DNA of 64,000 bases from Tetragonia tetragonoides (lineage: Eukaryota; Streptophyta; Magnoliopsida; Caryophyllales; Aizoaceae). Of the stretch, positions 23,958-35,299 are shown one piece after another. The first letter of the stretch is position 1. Each line of letters starts with the position of its first letter. The stretch lies in NCBI GenBank assembly GCA_038025085.1, contig CM076147.1, positions 4,507,501-4,571,500 on the forward strand, read 5' to 3'. The translations under genes and the position numbers were made by a program. The notes under the pieces were generated by a model. It searched no databases. It saw only the letters and a program-made list of their open reading frames with translations, and was not told where the DNA came from.

Positions 23958-24536
23958 TTGATAGAGAGAAAGAAGGAAGAGAGAGAAAGTGGTGAGAAAC
24001 TTTGATAATTTGCAATTTACGTTAAGCAATCCCTTATAACAAGTATCAATTGACTAGGTAACCAGTCCGGAAATTTGAATATCCGACCATGAATAGCCCT
24101 ATACAATTTACTCATAAACATTTAAATTTCATCCCCGTTAATTTGGGATCACCATTACCCACCAAAGTTGGTACGATCTCCTTATTAAATCCGATCAAAC
24201 ATTGGGTTAGGTCGAGGTTAAGCTCGTCCCGAAAAATCAATCCAACTTAGGTTGGTAATAAACAAATGTTTCTAATTTGACGTAGAGACTAGCAACAACA
24301 CTGTCTGAGAAGAGTTAACAACTTATAAACGTGTTAAATATTTGTAATATACAAATGTTTCTAAATTGTTGGTTTGCATTCACTTAGACTTTTATATATT
24401 AATGTTTTTTGTTTATTCTTTATATTTTAGGTCAAACTTAAAAAGAGCAAATGGGCTTTCATGATCCCTCTCAGATTTTTTTCAAGCCACCCGGCAGTTC
24501 CAAATACCGATTTTAGGTTGTATTTAGTTGCCAAAC
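23958..24536. other. No gene seen
   Basis: AT-rich unique-looking sequence up to the target duplication of the first Ty3/gypsy element. No open frame or repeat structure of note. Confidence 0.45.
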
Positions 24537-24541
24537 CTAGG

Positions 24542-24942
24542 TGTTGTGGGTAGTTCTTCGTACATTGGGAGTACTAACACGGGCGCTGGTACCTGCAAGA
24601 TTAGAACACATTACTGGCCCGGAGGAGATTTCCGGGATCCCCGCTCCGATGCTAAAGTCAGTATTCTCTCTCTTAGGTAATAAATGATTTGATTGATTGG
24701 AGAGTAGTTGTCCTGTTCATACCTGAAATGAGGGTATTTATAGGCGCGGATCTCACGAGCACTGGGACAATCCCTGGGTGACACGTGGCATCCGTAGATA
24801 GGGGGAGTGTCTTAACCAGTCTGTGTTTGACACCTGCGTTTATTGGGCCGCCTCCTTGAAAGTATCCCTTAGAGGGCCCTCCAGGACGAGCCCTAGAGGG
24901 GAATGATCCCTTGAGCCTAGCTGGATATTTTGGGTCATAACA
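24542..24942 (-). repeat. 3' LTR (left) of Tat-type element
   Basis: 401 bp. In sense orientation it starts TGTTATGACCCAAAATATCC and ends CCCACAACA. It contains a plus-strand GTGACACGTGGCATCC block and GGTATTTATAGGCG, the reverse of which can act as a TATA-like site. Confidence 0.95.
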
Positions 24943-24955
24943 TTTGCCCCTCAGG
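24943..24955 (-). other. Polypurine tract of Tat-type element
   Basis: The minus strand reads CCTGAGGGGCAAA directly before the 3' LTR, giving the plus-strand DNA primer site. Confidence 0.75.
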
Positions 24956-25050
24956 AACGGTTTTGGAGGAGCCGATAGGAGGCAAGGCGTTTCTGACAAT
25001 TAATGATCTTGGAGGAGGCGTTTCGTCTTCTTGGGCCATGGGCGTTTTTC

Positions 25051-25058
25051 TATATAAA
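25051..25058 (+). promoter_or_regulatory. TATA box of antisense unit 1
   Basis: TATATAAA 107 bp before the ATG at 25158, on the strand opposite to pol. Confidence 0.5.
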
Positions 25059-25157
25059 CCATTTTATTTGGCTGTACATTTTTATTCATGATTTTTCTGC
25101 CCCATTCTGCTCTTTTGTCTAATACGTGTACCAGTAACTTTTTCCTTGACTTAAGAC

Positions 25158-25676
25158 ATGTCTGGCTTTTCTGACGAAGCTCGGCAAAAGGGTTCTAGTA
25201 GGCTCTCTCGGCCTACTTCTCCCGCCTGCCGAGGAGTCTCGCCGATGGATAGGGGGGAGGCTTCTGGTCGGCCCATAGTTCTCGGGCTGGCTGCCATTGC
25301 TGCTGGTACGGCCACCCTGGGCCGTCAGCTCATCGACCTGCCTCCTTTAAGGGCAAAGGGGTTAAGCGCGAGAGGAGTGTCTCGCCCCCTCCTGGTTTTG
25401 AGGGTCATGCTCGCTGTGGTCGAGGGATCGGCGGGTCGATAAACCGTGCTGAGTACGAGGAAGGGCTCAAGACCGGTCTGGAGAGCTTGAGGTCTCTCGC
25501 CCTGAACCTTCATGAGGCCGAACGGCAGCTGCCACTGTACAGGCTAACCTGGACGACGCAAGGGCTCGTATTGTGGAGCTTAAGGGTCGGCGAGATCGCC
25601 TTTTTGAGTTCTGCGGATTTCTGAGAGATGAACTCAAGAGGGATACTGGCGAGGATCGTTCTGGTCGTCAAGTTTA
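25158..25676 (+). pseudogene. Antisense ORF unit 1 of Tat element (coiled-coil protein)
   Basis: Plus-strand frame opening MSGFSDEARQKG, Ser/Pro/Gly-rich at first. A frameshift near 25440 leads to a heptad-rich tail (EEGLKTGLESLRSLALN), and another near 25530 leads to NLDDARARIVELKGRRDRL, ending TAA at 25674-25676. No family recognised. It lies between pol and the 3' LTR in the opposite sense. The tail suggests a coiled-coil partner of the other antisense products; function unknown. Confidence 0.5.
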
Positions 25677-26019
25677 ATTGTAGTCTTCTTCATCACCATC
25701 ATTTTTTTTTTTGATGCCGGGACTTTTCCCGTCGTATGTGTAATGTCGGCCATCATGCGGCCTTTGCAGTGAACTGATATTCCCTTTTGCCCAGAAACTA
25801 TCTTTGACTGCTTGTGTCTTGAGGTTGTTTCTGTCTTTCTGGCTCCTGTTCCCCAGGTGTTTCTTCATTTTTTTGCCCTAAGAAACTCGTGGTGAGTCGG
25901 GGGGCCTTCCTGTAGACCTGCTTTTATGGCCAGTTGACTCATCTTCCAATGTGACAGATGGCACCATGCTGTTGGCTTATGATGACGTGATCTTTTGTCT
26001 GTACTTTTTGTTGTCTTTG

Positions 26020-26027
26020 TATAAATA
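26020..26027 (+). promoter_or_regulatory. TATA box of antisense unit 2
   Basis: TATAAATA 48 bp before the ATG at 26068. Confidence 0.4.
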
Positions 26028-26067
26028 TGGGATTCAATTCACTTATGTTTGTTGAGCTTCTCTCATC

Positions 26068-26721
26068 ATGGTGTCAACTATTGAGATCTCTTTTGGATCC
26101 AGCGATTCTGAAGGTGAACATGAGGTTGTCAGCCGTTATAGACTACGAAAGACGCCGAAGAGATTATGCCAGGAAAGTCTTGCATCCACGTCGCGGACAC
26201 CTTTGTGTGTTGTGCGAGAGGCATGTATTCGTTATGGCGAGAATCTCTTCGGCGAAAGCCTGGCTTGTTGGTATGCCCGACACTTGGCGGATTCGTCCTT
26301 CGGCAAGCCGGTGAAGTTGGCGCTGGCGAGTTTGTTAGAGAAGGACATAATTGCCGAGAGGAATCCTTTTTCCTCGGCAACTCCTCTTAGTTGTCGCCAA
26401 GGTTCGCCTATCTCGGAAGGCTGGTCTGAGGCGAGGGCTGATGCTGAGGGGCCGGCGTGTGGTACCGAGGTTGTATCCTGTGCGAAGACTGAGGCGGTTC
26501 GCGAGAAAAAGGTCGTCGAGGTCAAGAGAATCAAGGCGGAGCTTGCTCGTATTCACTCCCGTCTCTAGGAGACTTCTTTGAAGATAGCTGGTTTTGAGAG
26601 TGAGTTGCGGTCGGCTCGCATTTTATATGAGGGTCTCAGTACTCGTCAAAAGGAGCTGGAAGCAGTGTGCCAGCGTCTTCAAGGAGATTTGTCTAGGATG
26701 GGGGGCCATGTGCCCATGTAA
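26068..26721 (+). pseudogene. Antisense ORF unit 2 of Tat element
   Basis: MVSTIEISFGSSDSEGEHEV opens a protein of about 217 codons. A central region is rich in Ala/Arg/Glu and the C-terminus is helical (EKKVVEVKRIKAELARIHS). TAG at 26566-26568 interrupts; the same frame stays open to TAA at 26719-26721 with more heptads (ARILYEGLSTRQKELEAVCQ). Shadow frames on both strands of this GC-richer stretch are not genes. Unknown function, coiled-coil by pattern. Confidence 0.5.
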
Positions 26722-26796
26722 TTTCTTAAGACTTTTATTTATGCTTTGTGCCTTTGTTAGGCCACGTGTATCTCAGGGGCTTAGTTGAGACCTCTT

Positions 26797-26804
26797 TATA
26801 AATG
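26797..26804 (+). promoter_or_regulatory. TATA box of antisense unit 3
   Basis: TATAAATG 115 bp before the ATG at 26912, preceded by a G-box-like CACGTG at 26763-26768. Confidence 0.5.
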
Positions 26805-26911
26805 TATGAGCTTTGCATTTTTGCAATCATTTGTTTCTCATTTGCTTCTCTGATTCCGTGCGTATTATTTTTTGTCCAATCTTCTCTCTAGAACTTTTTG
26901 GTTCTTTTAAC

Positions 26912-29324
26912 ATGACACAAGGAGGTGTCGCCTCATCATCACAGGTTTCCGGCAAATCGTACCGAGAAGCTCTTTGGCAGAGGGCCGTGGATTTATCGAA
27001 ATCTGCCGATGAGATTGCTTATTGGGCTCCAGACTTGTCTTGGGTTCATCGTACGGCTACGAGCGAGGCTCAACTGAACAACTTTAAGGGCCAGGTTGGT
27101 CTCCCCAAAATTACTCGCTCATTTTTCCGGGTAAGGACGACGTAGTATTTTGTCCTCCTGACGGTGACAGCATCGCCGTTGATAATGGCATGATCGAGAC
27201 GGGGTTCCGTCTTCCCATACATCCCTTCGTCGTTGATCTCTTATCGGACCATTAGGTTGCCCCGGCTCAACTCTTGCCGAACATGTGGGCAGCGATAAAC
27301 GGCTATTTGGCGATGTGTCAAGTCATGGGTTTTGTCCCATCGTTAAATGTATTTAAGCATATCGTGATTCTGAAGGCTGCCGGCTCTCGGTCGCGTCCTT
27401 ACTGCTATACTGCCGGCTATAAGGCTGGTTTCTTGCCCTTCCGCTATCCTTGCGAGAAATATCATAACTGGAAGGATCGCTGGGTTTTCATTCGTCGGCC
27501 GAATGGTTGGGAGGACATTCCCAATTTTGACGTTGCTTTTACCGGAGTGCCGGAGGGATCTGATCTGGCTCCTTTATCGCCTAGCGAGGAATTTTCTCTG
27601 AACATTTTTAGGTGCATTCTTCTGCTTGGTAAAGACAATAAGAAGGTGCGTCACCACGTTCGGTATTGCCCCAGACTTGAATGGTTGAAAGATGCCGGGT
27701 ATCTAATCTTTGTCGGCCTCTTCAAGGTTCCCGAGGAGATGAAAGGTATGATGATTTTTATTTTATTTTATTGTCGATGCGCCTGCTGCCTTAGCGTTTA
27801 TTCTTACCTTTCATTCTGCTTGGTTTCAGGAGGGATGGTGAAACTGCTCACCAAGGCACAGCGAGGCGAAGAGCTAGATATCAGCGCCGTCGCCCTGGAG
27901 AAAGTGAAGGGTTTTTGGTCCTCCCTTGGGGTCGATCACATTCCTCTCGGTAATGAAGAATTGGCTATGCCCCTTTCTTCGACCGGTGATGAGCGGCTGT
28001 TGACGGTGGAACGACCGAGTTCTCATTCTGAGACCCTTGTGGCTGCCAAGCGCCGCTCTCATTTGACAAAGGTCCAAGAACGAGCCCGCCGGTCGTCTGA
28101 AGCCCTTGAGGTCGAGCCTTCCGAGGCTATGCTTTACGAGTTGTCTTCTGGGACCAGGGGTGAAGCTGGGCCTTATCAGAAGAGGATGAGGATGGTGAAA
28201 TCTTCTGAGATTCCTCGTTGCCTTACCCCTTCATATACTTTTAATACCCAGAGTGGTACTGAGGGAGAGGAAGCCCAGATGGGATCCGCCGAGAGGGAGG
28301 AACCTCGGCCGGCCCATGTCGAGACCGGGGGACCTCTGTTAAATTTGATACCGAAAGGTATTCCTGTATTAGATCAACAAGGAGAAGGTATCATGCTTGC
28401 CGGGGAGTTGGTTTCGACCGATAAGGCCTGGAACGAGCCTCAAAGACGGGTCTAAGTGTTGTTGCCGACCTGCTCAGGGTTCGACTGACGCGAAGGCGAT
28501 GGAGGAGGAACACCCTGTTGAAGCGATGCTGTCTGATTTGGCCTCTTCCGCTGGTGTTGTAAGTATTGTTATTGTTTATGAATGGTACTCGGCATTTAAG
28601 CCGATCGATCTTACTTACTAATAATTGCTTGTGATTTGTGTAGCAATTTCTGGGTACCGTTAGTGCGATCGAGAGGTTATGCCCCAAGCTGGCCGATCTT
28701 CATTCTCTTCGCCGTCAACACGATGGTGTCGGCCAAAAGATCAAGGATCTGACGGAGGAGGTTCAGAAGAATGCCTCCTTGGCACAGGATTCTGAAAAGC
28801 ACAAGAAGGTGGCGATTAAGTGGCATGCTGAGTATAAGCGTATAAAGGCCCAGCTTGATGACGCCAAGGCTTGCGAGGAGAGCTTGAAGACTGAGGCTCT
28901 TGGGAGGTCGTCTGAACTCGAAGCTTTGAAAGCCGAGCTGAAGGATAAATCCGAGCTTATTGCCAGCAAGGATAAGGCTGTTGAGGAGATCCAGAAAGAA
29001 ATGAAGAAGGCCCAGTTGGAGATTGCTAAGTCTCACAAGGAAGTCCAGGATGTGACTCGGCAAGTCTCCGGGTATGGTGTTTCCTCTTCTCGCGAGGATA
29101 TTATTGCCGGGTTCAAACTTTCTGATGAGTTTGCTTCGCTCCTTGGAGCATCTCTTGATCATGAGAAGCGTGTCGCTCGCGAGGAGGCGTTGTCGGACGT
29201 TTATAGTGTTCTAGCTTCGGAAGGGGGTGATGAGCTGTGCCTTCGTGTCAAGGGAATCATGGCGGAGAGGGCATCGTCGGATCAAGGTGCCGGTGATGAA
29301 GAAATATCGTCTGCTGAGGACTAG
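26912..29324 (+). pseudogene. Antisense ORF unit 3: Transposase_28 ('putative gypsy-type transposon') domain plus coiled coil
   Basis: The ATG at 26912 gives MTQGGVASSSQVSG. About 27170-27745 reads like the plant Transposase_28 domain (HPFVVDLL, then LLPNMWAAINGYLAMC, MGFVPSLNVFKHI, GWEDIPNFDVAF). Two introns fit the consensus: 27746-27829 (GTATGATG..TTTCAG) and 28559-28643 (GTAAGTAT..TGTGTAG). After the second comes a long coiled coil (about 28770-29060, WHAEYKRIKAQLDDAKA) and an acidic end. Damage: frameshift in the T-run near 27124, TAG at 27253-27255, frame change near 28445. The name Transposase_28 is historical; no catalytic activity is shown. It is transcribed opposite to pol and resembles the antisense ORFs reported for Retand-type elements. 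Confidence 0.7.
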
Positions 29325-29464
29325 TAGGGTCTGCTATTTTTAGGCAGTTTTGAATTGTTTGTTTTCTCTGTTTTGTGGGCCCGTTTGTGGGTGTATTTCT
29401 AGGTTGTTTTTGTAATTTTGTGCCACATGTCACCTTACTAATGAGAGCAGACCCTTCTTTCGTT

Positions 29465-29471
29465 TATAAAG
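29465..29471 (+). promoter_or_regulatory. TATA box of antisense unit 4
   Basis: TATAAAG 116 bp before the ATG at 29581. The leader contains a direct repeat of TCACCACTCATTCTTGC (about 29490 and 29516). Confidence 0.5.
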
Positions 29472-29580
29472 GCTTCTGCTTTTCCTTGTCACCACTCATT
29501 CTTGCTTTTCCTTGTCACCACTCATTCTTGCTTTTCCTTGCACCCGATTTTATTTCAACTACTCTGTCCAACCTTGTATT

Positions 29581-31000
29581 ATGGATCCTTCCCGTAGCGG
29601 GGAACAGTCTATTTGGCTGAATTGTAGCGCTCCGCCGAATGTATCTGCCGACGTGACGGTGCCTGCCGAGGGCACTCCTCGTCCATTGCCAACGGCAGGC
29701 GATGATAGTTTTTGTTCGGATGACGTTCTCAATGCCCTTCAGCGATCAATCCAGGACCCTCGAAAGAAGGTCGTTCCTCGCAAAAGGGCTCGTCTTCACA
29801 AGGGATTGACCCCGGCAAGGAACCGCGATTCTTCACAGGCCGACCTGGGAAACTTCCTCCTCGTGCCCCTTTTGCCAGCGGGGATCCTGACCGTCATTTC
29901 GAAGTTGAGGAGGGAGGAGATGTGATAGCCCGTGAGTCTGATTTTGCCGAAGATTTGTCTGATCGGGCTTTTAACAGCACGTTAGGGGCTTACGAGGCTT
30001 GGGATGCGCGCCGGAAGGCGGGGGCTTTTCAAGGTGCTAGCTCCAGCAATCCTCCTCCCCATCCTGAGGGTTTTTCTTAAATGAAGGCGATTGCTAAAGG
30101 CGAGACCGAGAAATTGAATGAATTTCTTGAACAAATGTCGGGCATGATTTCCGAGGCCGACTTAGACTTCCGCTGCAGCTTGCGGATGAAGCAGATAGAC
30201 GAGATTCACGAGTTCTTGTTGAGCTGATGGTCCGCATAGGTGGTTTCCAACATTATTTTTACCCCATGATACGCCGAGCGAAAGGGTATGCTCGAGAGGT
30301 TCGGGAATTGCGAGAGGCGAATAAGGGGTTACTCGCGTCCTCGCAACTTCCTGAGATGCAAGGTGTACAGATAGTTGCGGAGCGAGAGAGACACATGCTG
30401 AAAATGGCCATCATGGAGCAAGAGTTTCAAGAGGAAAAGACCAAGGGGGACCAGCTGTACAAAGAGAACTTGGCCTTGCGTGAAGAGCTGACGAGCATGA
30501 AAGGTACTGGTGCCGGTGGGTCGGGAGTCCGATGTCAGCAGCTAGAAAGCAACATTAATGAGGGTCCATCAACCCGTCGACAAGACATGACTGCCACGAG
30601 TGCTACCGTTGAGGCGACTGTCATGGAAGGTCATGCAGGTGAAGGTAATGATGTGGGCGAAGATCAACAAGACTTTGATGATATCTTCAACTTTGATGAT
30701 CCTATGGATGCTGATGATCCATCGACTCTCGGTCTTGATGAGATACTTGAGCTGAACGTCCTCGAGAGAGGTTCTCCGGAGAATGCCCGCTGTGATTCTA
30801 GAGGTTCTGAGAAGGAATCCCTTGTTGGTTCTCTTGATGGTTCTGGTACGGAGCGTTCGGGTGGGACGGCTTCAGATAGCTCTGAGTCCGGTGACGCCGA
30901 ATCTGAGCCAGCTGATGATGGTGAGTCGCCTGATGTCAGTGATGCCCCTGTTAGTGACGATGGTCCTCCCGATGGTGCCGACGATGGATTAGGACTATAG
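29581..31000 (+). pseudogene. Antisense ORF unit 4: coiled-coil, acidic C-terminus
   Basis: Opens MDPSRSGEQSIWLNCSAP. A basic patch (KKVVPRKRARLHKG) may be a nuclear signal. Frameshifts near 29845 and 30180 and a stop near 30079 break the middle. From 30227 the frame is open to TAG at 30998-31000: heptads (EVRELREANKGLLASSQ) then a strongly Asp/Glu/Ser-rich tail of about 130 residues. No catalytic domain seen. It looks like a partner of unit 3 by layout and length of leader. Confidence 0.55.
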
Positions 31001-31429
31001 ATGTATTTCTTTTGTTTTTATGTATACTAACTGTAATGCCTCTTTTGCCTCAAGACATAAGAAATGCTATGTTTTTTATCTATCTCGACTGATGTTTTTG
31101 CTGACTTGTTCAATCAGAATCCGTTTGATAGGGGGCTTTTGAGCCGACCTTAGCTGACGTTTCGTCAGGGCTCGTTTTGTTTTGCGATTTGGACTGATTT
31201 TAGCTAACTTTTGTTAGACTACGTTTAGTATTCGCAGTTTTATGTAAATGATCTTTCGTCATTATCGAGGTGATAAACAAAACTCAATAAAGACTAAAGC
31301 CTGTATTTTTATTCATGTAAAGTTTGCACCAGTAAGGTGATTACAAGTGAATATTGTGATTACACGGCTGATTATTTTGCCTAGATTAGTGGTTTTTGCT
31401 TTACCATTGCCAAGCACAGTTGATGGCCT

Positions 31430-34400
31430 TCAGACATAGTACTTTTTCAAATTGACCGTGTTCCAGGGCCTTGGGAGCATTTCTCCATTAAGGGTGGATA
31501 GCCGATCGGTTCCTTGTCGCAGTTCTTTGACAATCAGATATGGGCCTTCCCATGTTGGAGTTAATTTGCCATATTCAGACGCTTTTCCAATTGATTCCGT
31601 CTTTCTCAATACTAGGTCACCAACATGCAGGGGACGCGGACGCACAGTCTTGTTATACTTCCTTGCGATCATCAGTCGGTAAATTTCGGCGCGTAGCAGC
31701 GCGTCTCCTCGTATCTCTGAAAGGAGATCCAGATCTTCTCGGTGTTGAGCGTTGTTGACTGCCTCATCGTACATTAGGATGCGCAGAGTAGGTTCCTTTG
31801 TTTAAATTGGCAATACTGCTTCGGCACCATAGACGAGCATAAAAGGTGTTTCACCTGTTGCATTCTTCTCAGTTATGCGGAGAGACCACAAGACATTGAC
31901 AAGTTCGTCGGCCCACATCCCTTTTGCTTTGTCTAATCTTCGTTTCAAGCCTAGGAGGATCTGCTTGTTAGAAGATTCTGCCTGCCCGTTAGCCTGGGGA
32001 TTGGCTACTGCTGTGAAGCTACCTGTCACTCCATACTTTTTGAGCCAGTCTTGAAGTTTGGTTGTCTCAAACTGTGCCGCATTATCGAATGTGATGTTTC
32101 TAAGACTTCCGAAACGAGTGACGATGTTGCGCCAAATAAATTTCTTCACATCAGCTTCTGATATGGTGGACACTGCTTCAACCTCAATACATTTTGTAAA
32201 GTAGTCGACAGCTACTATGAAAAATTTCCTTTGGTATTTGGCCATTGTAAAAGGGCCCAGAATATCCATGCCCCGGCGGGCAAATGGCAGTGTGGTGGAT
32301 ATGGGTTGTAGCTCGGTGGATGGCTTCTGAGGAGTGTTGGCAAATCTTTGGCATTTGTCGCTCCTTTTTGTGTATGATATGTCATCCTACCGTAGCGTAG
32401 GCTAGAAGTAGCGCATCCTGAGAACTTTGCCTATTAGTGCTCGTTCGCCAATATGAGAGCTGCAGACTCCATCGTGAAGCTCGGCTAATTGGTTTTGGCC
32501 GGATGCTGGTGGAACACATTTTAGCAGCGGTTGGGTGTATGACTTTTTGTATAGCTGGCCATCAAACAAGGTGAACCACTTTGACCGTCGTTCGACCCTT
32601 TCGGCTTCTTTCTTATCCTCTGGCAGAGTGTCGTCAATCAAAAATTGGATGGTAGGGTCCATCCATGTGGGACTTCTGTCTATAATCATACTTTCTGCCC
32701 TGTCAATGCTACGCTCAGCTTTGATATCCCAGAAAACTGTCCTTGGATGGTCGCTTTTTGGCGAGCTTGCAAGTTTTGATAAGGCGTCTGCCTGGCTGTT
32801 TTCTGATCGGGGAACTTGGACTACCTCAAAGGTGATGAATCGTGAGATAAGTTCCATGGCCTTGGCAAGGTATGAACTCATATTCTTATCCCTAGCTTCG
32901 TAGGTTCCCAAGATTTGACTGACAACCAGCTGGGAGTCAGAGTAGGCTCGAATTTTGCTTGCTCCTGCGGCGAGGCAATATTCTATCCCGGAGATGAGAG
33001 CCTAATACTCTACTTCATTGTTGGTTGTGTTGAATTTGAACCTGAGGGCATACTCATAGTCTTCGCCTTCTGGCGAGGTGCATATAAGCCCTGCCCCAGA
33101 CCCTTGTGCTGTTGATGATCCGTCAACGTAAATGGTCCAACGTATATCTGGGTCTTGGTAAGGCGTTGGCTGTCTTGTGCTCTCTGCCACAAAATCTGCG
33201 AGGGCCTGCCCCGTTATGGCTTTGCGGGGCTCGTATTCGATTCCTAATCCTTGCAGGAGTACTGCCCTTTTCAACATTCAGCCCGAATTATCGTATTTGC
33301 CGAGAATGTTCTTGAGCGGGTGGTCTGAAAGGACTACCACCTTATGGGATTCAAAGTATGGCTTTAGCTTCTTGCTGGCTGTGTAGAGGGCAAGCACCAC
33401 TTTTTCGATCAACTGATAGCTTCATTCGGTACCGTTATAGGCGTGGCTTGTGTAGTATACCGGTCTCTGCATTTTGTCTCTTTCAACAAAAAGGACGGCG
33501 CTGACCGCTGTATCTGATGTGGCCAGATAACAAAATAGCTCCTTGCCTTGACCGGGCGTGACCATTGTAGGTAGCTTTGTGAGATACAGTTTGAGTGCTT
33601 CGAATGCTTCCACGGCCTCCTCCGTCTAGCAGAATTTGGTATTCTTTTTAATCAAGTTGAAGAATGGAGCACTTTTATCTGCGCCACGAGCAATGAATCG
33701 GCCTAGGGCCGCAATGCATCCGGCCAGTTTCTGAACTTCTTTGACTGTCCGGGGAGGTGTCATGTTGAGGATGGCGGTTACCCTGTCGGGGTTGGCATCG
33801 ATACCTCTTTGACTTATCATATACCCGAGGAATTTTTCTGCATGGACCCCGAACGTGCACTTCTTCGGGTTTAACTTCATGTCGTACAATCGAAGATTTT
33901 CAAATGTCTGCCGTAAATCCTTGATGTGGCTTCCCCCTTCCCTTGTCTTTACGATCATATCGTCGACGTACACTTCAACATTATCGCCAAGTTGGTACTC
34001 AAAAATCCTGTTGACCAATCGTTGATACGTCGCCCCGGTGTTTTTAAGTCCGAACGGCATGACCTTATAGCAGTACAGCCCATGTTCAGTAACGAAGGCC
34101 GTATTTTCTTGATCGGCCACGTCGAGTTGGACTTGATGATACCCTGAGTATGCGTCCATCAGGCATAGGGTCTGATGGCCAGCCGTGGAGTCTACCATTA
34201 TGTCAATGCGGGGTAGTGGGAAGCTGTCTTTTGGGCAGGCTTTGTTTAAATCCGTGAAGTCTATGCACATTCGCCAAGACCCGTTTGGTTTTTTCACTAA
34301 TACCACATTGCTGATCCACCCGGGGTATTGGCATTCCCGGATGAATCCTGCTTCCATGAGCTTTGCGACTTCTTCTCGTACCGCTTTATTTCGCTCTTCG

Positions 34401-35272
34401 CCTAAATGCCTCTTCTTTTGCTTCACAGGGATGGCCGAGGGTAAGATGTTGAGGTTGTACACTATCGTGTCGGGGCTGACACCAGGCATATCCTTGGCTG
34501 AGTCAGCGAAGATGTCTCTGTAAGATCTCAGCAGTTCTATCAGGTCTGTCCGATCCTCGCCTGTTAGTGAGCTTCCGATATTCACAGTTTTGTCGGGAAA
34601 GCTTACGTCCAGGGGGATATCTTCGGTTTCCTCGGCAGCTTCGGCTGATTCATTATTGTCTGATCTTTGGTCGATGTCGTCGAAGTCTCAATGACTGATG
34701 TTCATCGTTTGGACAACTTGTTTTCTTTTGCCATTTCACTCAGCCTCCGAATCATCGCTTTTCAGGATCGGCCTTACCATCGTGAAGTAACACTCTCGAG
34801 CGACTTTTTGATCTCCGTACAAGCTTCCAACGGATCTGTCGTCACACTCAGCAGCATATGAGTAGCAACGACGGCTCGTATCTTATTCAGGGAGGTTCGC
34901 CCAAGGATGACATTGTATGCAGACGCATCTTCGACTACGAGAAAGTCTATGTATGTGTTGCGGCAACGACGGCCCGAAGCGGACCGGAAGCCTACACGTT
35001 CCAATCGGATGAACGACCTTTTTACCGAAACCGACGATTGGTCGTGTTACTCTTTATAACTTCTCTTTGCTGTAATTCAGCTGTCGCAAGCATTCTATTG
35101 ATAACAAGTCGGCCGAACTTCCGCTGTTGATCAGTACCCTCCTCACACGACGATCCTGGATTTTAAGTTCAACGACCATGGGATCGTCATGTGGGGTGAC
35201 AATGCTCTTGGAGTCCCTTTCTGAGAATGTCATAGATGGCAGGGGCTTGACTTGCCCAGGGGCGAGCAACAT
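31430..35272 (-). pseudogene. Tat-type pol: protease, RT, RNase H, second RNase H, integrase
   Basis: Protease at about 35272-35054 has INSGSSADLL with Asn where the catalytic Asp is expected. RT (34585-33626) has the YVDD box near 33965; RNase H follows, then the second RNase H (33277-32700, VDGSSTAQGSGAG, NNEVEY). Integrase core (about 32269-31802) shows DILGPF, FDNAAQF and NGQAESSNK carrying the D,D-35-E residues; its C-terminal part ends at 31430. From 34585 to 31430 the frame never shifts, but stops occur at about 33626, 33422, 33278, 33002, 32402, 32387 and 31802. Two indels lie between 35054 and 34585. Confidence 0.92.
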
Positions 35273-35299
35273 TACTTGACTGGCTTCTCAGACGTATGT

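Noticed and set aside
26129..26556. Minus-strand ORFs opposite antisense unit 2
   Set aside because: GC-richer stretch gives open frames on all six frames; the plus frame has the TATA box, the start and the coiled-coil pattern.
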